DNA of 64,000 nt from JBMDXB01 sp048594975 (GTDB taxonomy: Bacteria > Acidobacteriota > Vicinamibacteria > Vicinamibacterales > 2-12-FULL-66-21). Positions 61,361-64,000 of the stretch are shown here, piece after piece. The notes under the pieces were generated by a model, which had not been told where the DNA came from, searched no databases, and saw only the letters and a list, made by a program, of their open reading frames with translations. The stretch is from assembly GCA_048594975.1 (NCBI GenBank), contig JBMDXQ010000104.1, positions 101,780 through 165,779 of the forward strand, given 5' to 3'. The translations under genes and the position numbers were made by a program. Numbering within the stretch: the first letter of the stretch is position 1; each line of letters starts with the position of its first letter.

Positions 61361-61418
61361 CTAACTCTGACTCCGACTCTGACTCCGACTCTGACTTTCG
61401 ACTCCCGACTCTCGACTC
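61361..61418. repeat. Degenerate GACTCT/GACTCC array between the YfgM-like gene and tRNA-Arg
   Basis: About eight imperfect hexamer copies (GACTCT, GACTCC, GACTTT) fill the gap. The unit matches those before xerD and in the tol operon, but here there is one orientation and no inverted arm. It ends 3 bp before the CCA end of the tRNA. Confidence 0.75.
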
Positions 61419-61421
61419 AAA

Positions 61422-61498
61422 TGGCGCGCCCGGCAGGTCTCGAACCTGCGACCCCCGGTTTAGGAAACCGATGCTCTATCCTGCTGAGCTACGGGCGC
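61422..61498 (-). tRNA. tRNA-Arg(CCT)
   Basis: A 77-nt cloverleaf. The acceptor stem GCGCCCG (61492-61498) pairs with CGGGCGC (61426-61432), followed by discriminator G and an encoded CCA. The D-arm has GCTCAGCAGGATAGAGC. The anticodon loop TTCCTAA gives anticodon CCT (61462-61464). The T-arm is GGTTCGAGACC. An integrase gene begins its 3' end 31 bp from the tRNA 5' end, so this tRNA is probably linked to an integration site. Confidence 0.93.
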
Positions 61499-61529
61499 GA
61501 TCGCTGTAAGTTGTTTATTGCTAAGCATT

Positions 61530-62642
61530 TCACGCCGTCTTGCTGTGCTTGCCCGAAGTACTTCCACGTGGTACTGCCACGATTTTGCCTGCCGGGACGG
61601 CCGCGTTGAAGGCTTTCGTCGCGAGCTGCAACCGCGCCTCGACGCCCGCGAGGGTGTATCGGTCCATCATCCGGCTCGACGGCGCGTGCATCAGCATTTC
61701 GGCGGTTGCCTTCGGATCGCCCGTCTGCCGGTAGAGCTCCGTGGCAAACGAGTGGCGCAGATCGTAAACCCGAACCCTGGGAACCTTCGCGGTATCACAG
61801 GCCCGGTGGAAGCTTTTGATCATACTCGAATTGCTGAACGGCCCCCAGCACTCTAGGTCCGCGAACCGGCGCAGCGCCGCGAGTCCCCGAGCCGTCAACG
61901 GCAACCTCCGAGACTTCGCCCCCTTCCCCTTGTGCCGGCGCGGGACCGTCACGGTCCCGGCGCGCCAGTCGATACAGTCGGGCGTTAGACGCTTCAGGAG
62001 CGCATGTGGCAGGCCCGTGTAGGCAACCACGGCCAGCCGTGCTTTCGTCTTACTGGCGTCGTCGCGCGCCTTCCCGCGAATGCCCTGCCCCACGTCCGGC
62101 ATCGCGTCGAGGATCTTCGCGATCGTCGGGTACGGCAGCGCCCGCGCCTCGGGTTCCGGCAGTTGCGGCTTCAGCGCGGCGCGTACGGGATTCGGTGCCG
62201 CAGTCCCGTCGAGCCGGTTCCACAGGTGCAGCAGCGCCGACCGGCGGTTGCGGACGGTGGACGGTGCGAGCCCGACATTCAGCCAGCGACTCAGGATGGC
62301 GTCAATCTCCGGCGTCTCGATCGAGTGCCGCGCCCGTTGTCCGAATTCCGCGCTCCACAACTCGATATGCTTCCGCCGCTCCGCGATCGTCGGCATCGCC
62401 GCAACCGCCTGCAAGTACCGCTCGGCATCCGCCGCGAACGTGCCACGGCCAGCAGCCGGCGCGACCCGCCGGAGCGTGACCCGGAGTTCGTCGCGCCGGT
62501 CCTTCAATGTCTTGAGTTCTACGTTGACCGGAAAACGTTCCTCGCGACGCATCCCCCGCGCCGTCACGATCACGGAATAGCCCCAGCGATCGCGGTAGAT
62601 GCCCCGCTCGATGCGGACGCGCCGCCGCTGTTGTGACTTCAT
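61530..62642 (-). CDS. Tyrosine recombinase/integrase with altered active site
   Basis: A 370-residue integrase with an N-terminal arm-binding region, a core-binding domain (about 70-165) and a catalytic domain. Recognisable parts are the lysine in HKGKGAKSRRLPL, VYDLRHSFATELYRQTG, the histidine in LMHAPSSRMMDRYT and Tyr329. The first catalytic arginine box, usually TGLRxxE, reads TGLPHAL (Pro212), and the HxxR histidine is Tyr. Similar TGLP integrases seem to exist elsewhere. ATG at 62642 follows GAGG and an A8 run. The gene is transcribed toward the tRNA. Confidence 0.85.
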   Translation of the reverse strand: MKSQQRRRVRIERGIYRDRWGYSVIVTARGMRREERFPVNVELKTLKDRRDELRVTLRRVAPAAGRGTFAADAERYLQAVAAMPTIAERRKHIELWSAEFGQRARHSIETPEIDAILSRWLNVGLAPSTVRNRRSALLHLWNRLDGTAAPNPVRAALKPQLPEPEARALPYPTIAKILDAMPDVGQGIRGKARDDASKTKARLAVVAYTGLPHALLKRLTPDCIDWRAGTVTVPRRHKGKGAKSRRLPLTARGLAALRRFADLECWGPFSNSSMIKSFHRACDTAKVPRVRVYDLRHSFATELYRQTGDPKATAEMLMHAPSSRMMDRYTLAGVEARLQLATKAFNAAVPAGKIVAVPRGSTSGKHSKTA

Positions 62643-62665
62643 TTTTTTTCGCCTCGGGATAATTC

Positions 62666-62690
62666 GGGCGCCAGCCGCAGCCCGGCGCCC
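62666..62690. terminator. Hairpin after the unknown element gene
   Basis: GGGCGCC (62666-62672) pairs perfectly with GGCGCCC (62684-62690) around an 11-nt loop, between the unknown gene's stop and the integrase start. No clear T-run is present. Confidence 0.4.
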
Positions 62691-62720
62691 ACCGGTTTTA
62701 ACCCGTTCCGCCCCGGCTCG

Positions 62721-63185
62721 CTAGGCCGAATGCGGGAACGTCAGAACGCGTCCGTGTTTGGTTCGCGCCGCAGCCGCTGTTGGCGTGACCGGCGGTGGCA
62801 CTGCCGCATCGCCGGACTTGGAACCCACGCCAATGAAATGGTCCATGATGCCCTCGATCACCGCCGATACCTGCGGATTGATTTTCGAGAGAGTCAAGGA
62901 CTTCTGCGCGAGCGCGCAGCGCCGCACTTCCATCTGACCGTCGTTGACGCCATCTCCATAGAAAGATTCGTACAGTTCATTGACGATCGTTTGATAGGCG
63001 CGCATGTACGCCTGCGCCCCCTTCCCCCGCGAGACATCCAATCTCACAAGGTGTCGGCCCCAATAATTGGCGAGTTCGCCGAGACGCCCAGAAATGCCGA
63101 GCGCCAGTGCGAGATCGGCATCGCTGTGCCGATTCGCCAGCACTCGACGCTGGGCTTGTGTGATCCGCTGAGTGGCACGAGCCAT
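62721..63185 (-). CDS. Hypothetical protein of the integrated element
   Basis: A 154-residue protein that I do not recognise. It is mostly helical in appearance, with QRRVLANRHSDADLALALG near the N-terminus and a Pro/Ala-rich C-terminus (VPPPVTPTAAAART). ATG at 63185 was chosen because GGGAGG lies 4-9 bp upstream; the longer frame to 63347 has no such site. Base composition is slightly less GC-rich than the core genes. It lies between the integrase and the S74 fragment on the same strand, consistent with a phage or genomic-island gene. Confidence 0.6.
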   Translation of the reverse strand: MARATQRITQAQRRVLANRHSDADLALALGISGRLGELANYWGRHLVRLDVSRGKGAQAYMRAYQTIVNELYESFYGDGVNDGQMEVRRCALAQKSLTLSKINPQVSAVIEGIMDHFIGVGSKSGDAAVPPPVTPTAAAARTKHGRVLTFPHSA

Positions 63186-63381
63186 AAACGCCTCCCGCCG
63201 CAATGCGGCAGGAATGGCCGGGCGTTCTGTCTGGTGGATAATAAAAGGCAGGGCGACCGGCAGGTTACGTCTGCTCGACGCCTTAGGGGATGCGAGCGGT
63301 GTCACCACCACCGCCGCATTCCCGCCTATCTTGCGCCTCGTCAGCATCAGCCGTCAACAGGATTCAGCCTGTTTACTCGCA

Positions 63382-63397
63382 CGCAAACTAGTTTGCG
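63382..63397. terminator. Perfect 16-bp palindrome after the S74 gene
   Basis: CGCAAACTAGTTTGCG begins about 6 bp after the stop of the S74-domain gene (minus strand). A second small hairpin (AACAGG-attcag-CCTGTT, about 63357-63374) follows. Together they form a likely terminator region; no open gene is seen in 63186-63402. Confidence 0.5.
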
Positions 63398-63402
63398 GCT
63401 GA

Positions 63403-64000
63403 CTAGCCCGTCACGTCGTCGCGCGCTTCGAGTGCCCGCAGCCGCTGATCCAGGTTCTGAAGCATCGCCACGATATAGGCGAACATCGCCGGATGACTGA
63501 TTGAGTCTGGCCGGCCCTCGCGGTCTAAGTTCACGAGCAGCGGATCGATTTCCGCGAGCTGCTCTGCGCTGAAGCCGAGTCGCCGTTGCGACTGGCCCTT
63601 GTAGCAAAAGGTGATCGGTTGCGCGTTCAGGATGCGATTTTCGGCGGCCATGCTTCAACGTGCTCTTTATACCGAAGGCTAGATGAATCGCGTTTGAACC
63701 CGCCGTCTGCGCCGTCCCAGACCACGGCCGTTCCGGAGCCGGTCGGCGTGCCCTCACAGATGAGCAGGTTCAGGGCTTCGACGTCGTAGCCCCGAACCAC
63801 CGTGCCAGCCCCGCCGGTGCTTTGAATCGTGCTGTTGCAGGCAATCGGAGCGTTGAAATATAGGAAGCCGCCGGTTCCCCAGATATCTCCGACGCCAGAC
63901 CATTTCACCTTGTTACTGCTGCCGTCCCCGGCCGCGATCGTGATGCCACTAGCGTTTAATGGGACTTCTTCGCCGGTGCCGAAGTACCCAACCGCGCCGT
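63403..64000 (-). pseudogene. Phage-type protein with C-terminal Peptidase_S74 chaperone domain, frameshifted and 5' partial
   Basis: The frame open from the right edge carries a Gly/Thr/Asn-rich fibre-like stretch (GTGGFLYFNAPIACNSTIQS) and reaches SSSLRYKEHVEAW, the start of an S74 intramolecular chaperone, before ending at 63627. The rest of the domain (AAENRILNAQPITFCYKG, LGFSAEQLAEIDPLLVN, LQNLDQRLRALEA) continues in another frame to 63403. One missing base near 63650 would join them (KEHVEDMAAENRIL-like). S74 domains trimerise and self-cleave on phage tail spikes and fibres. A real mutation or a sequencing error are both possible. Confidence 0.75.

Noticed and set aside
1945..61418. Treating the short-unit arrays as CRISPR or as REP/insertion sequences
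   Set aside because: Units are 6-8 bp with no spacers, no transposase and no constant sequence between loci; the layout is different from any of those.

Overview
The window is a dense, GC-rich (roughly two-thirds G+C) chromosome segment of a Gram-negative bacterium. It carries an LPS-transport set (LptF/G, LptB, LptC/A), a Tol-Pal envelope operon, an rpoN/HPF/HprK/RapZ/PTS cluster, and Omp85-like and PQQ-propeller envelope proteins. Together with the mix of fused proteins, this fits an uncultured Acidobacteriota, perhaps of the Vicinamibacteria type. That placement is inference from gene content, not a measured phylogeny.

Layout. 1-1.9 kb: amino-sugar and cell-wall recycling (partial sugar kinase, nagB, murQ). 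2.1-6.6 kb: xerD, a DUF4342 protein, metK, a PHP-domain phosphoesterase and a convergent GntR regulator. 6.7-14.7 kb, minus strand: fused LptF-LptG, parB, parA, a DUF151 nuclease-like protein, miaB and recN. 14.8-20.1 kb, plus strand: tolQ-tolR-tolA/tonB-tolB-pal-cpoB. 20.2-37 kb, minus strand: ssb, a cupin, ptsI, ptsH, EIIA, rapZ, hprK, hpf, rpoN, lptB, a giant LptC/LptA protein, recJ, accA and dnaE. 37-49.3 kb: guaA, a PQQ propeller, an aminotransferase, a membrane protein, a very large orphan NtrY-like kinase, pssA, psd, a DUF465 protein, rimI and tsaB. 49.3-61.3 kb: mutS, a protease/propeller/barrel fusion, a deoxyhypusine-synthase-like gene with agmatinase, a TPR/sigma-54 activator, a PilZ protein and a YfgM-like TPR protein. 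61.4-64 kb: tRNA-Arg(CCT), then a mobile-element edge with an integrase, an unknown gene and a frameshifted phage-type S74 chaperone domain.

How the genes work together. NagB and MurQ feed recovered amino sugars into glycolysis. EI, HPr and a Man-type EIIA sit with HPr kinase, RapZ, RpoN and ribosome-hibernation factor but with no sugar permease, so the phosphorelay looks regulatory. The adjacent lptB and lptC/A genes, with lptFG elsewhere, build the LPS export bridge. Deoxyhypusine-synthase-like enzyme plus agmatinase would make homospermidine from agmatine.

The most unusual feature is a set of non-coding arrays built from degenerate 6-8 bp units, many folding into long inverted arms. Ten of the eleven I list lie directly upstream of a start codon (xerD, DUF4342, miaB, tolR, ssb, EIIA, hprK, lptC/A, dnaE, yfgM-like). 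At several of these genes the array takes the place of an evident Shine-Dalgarno sequence. The unit sequence differs between loci, but several loci share a unit. I found no CRISPR array, rRNA gene or insertion sequence.
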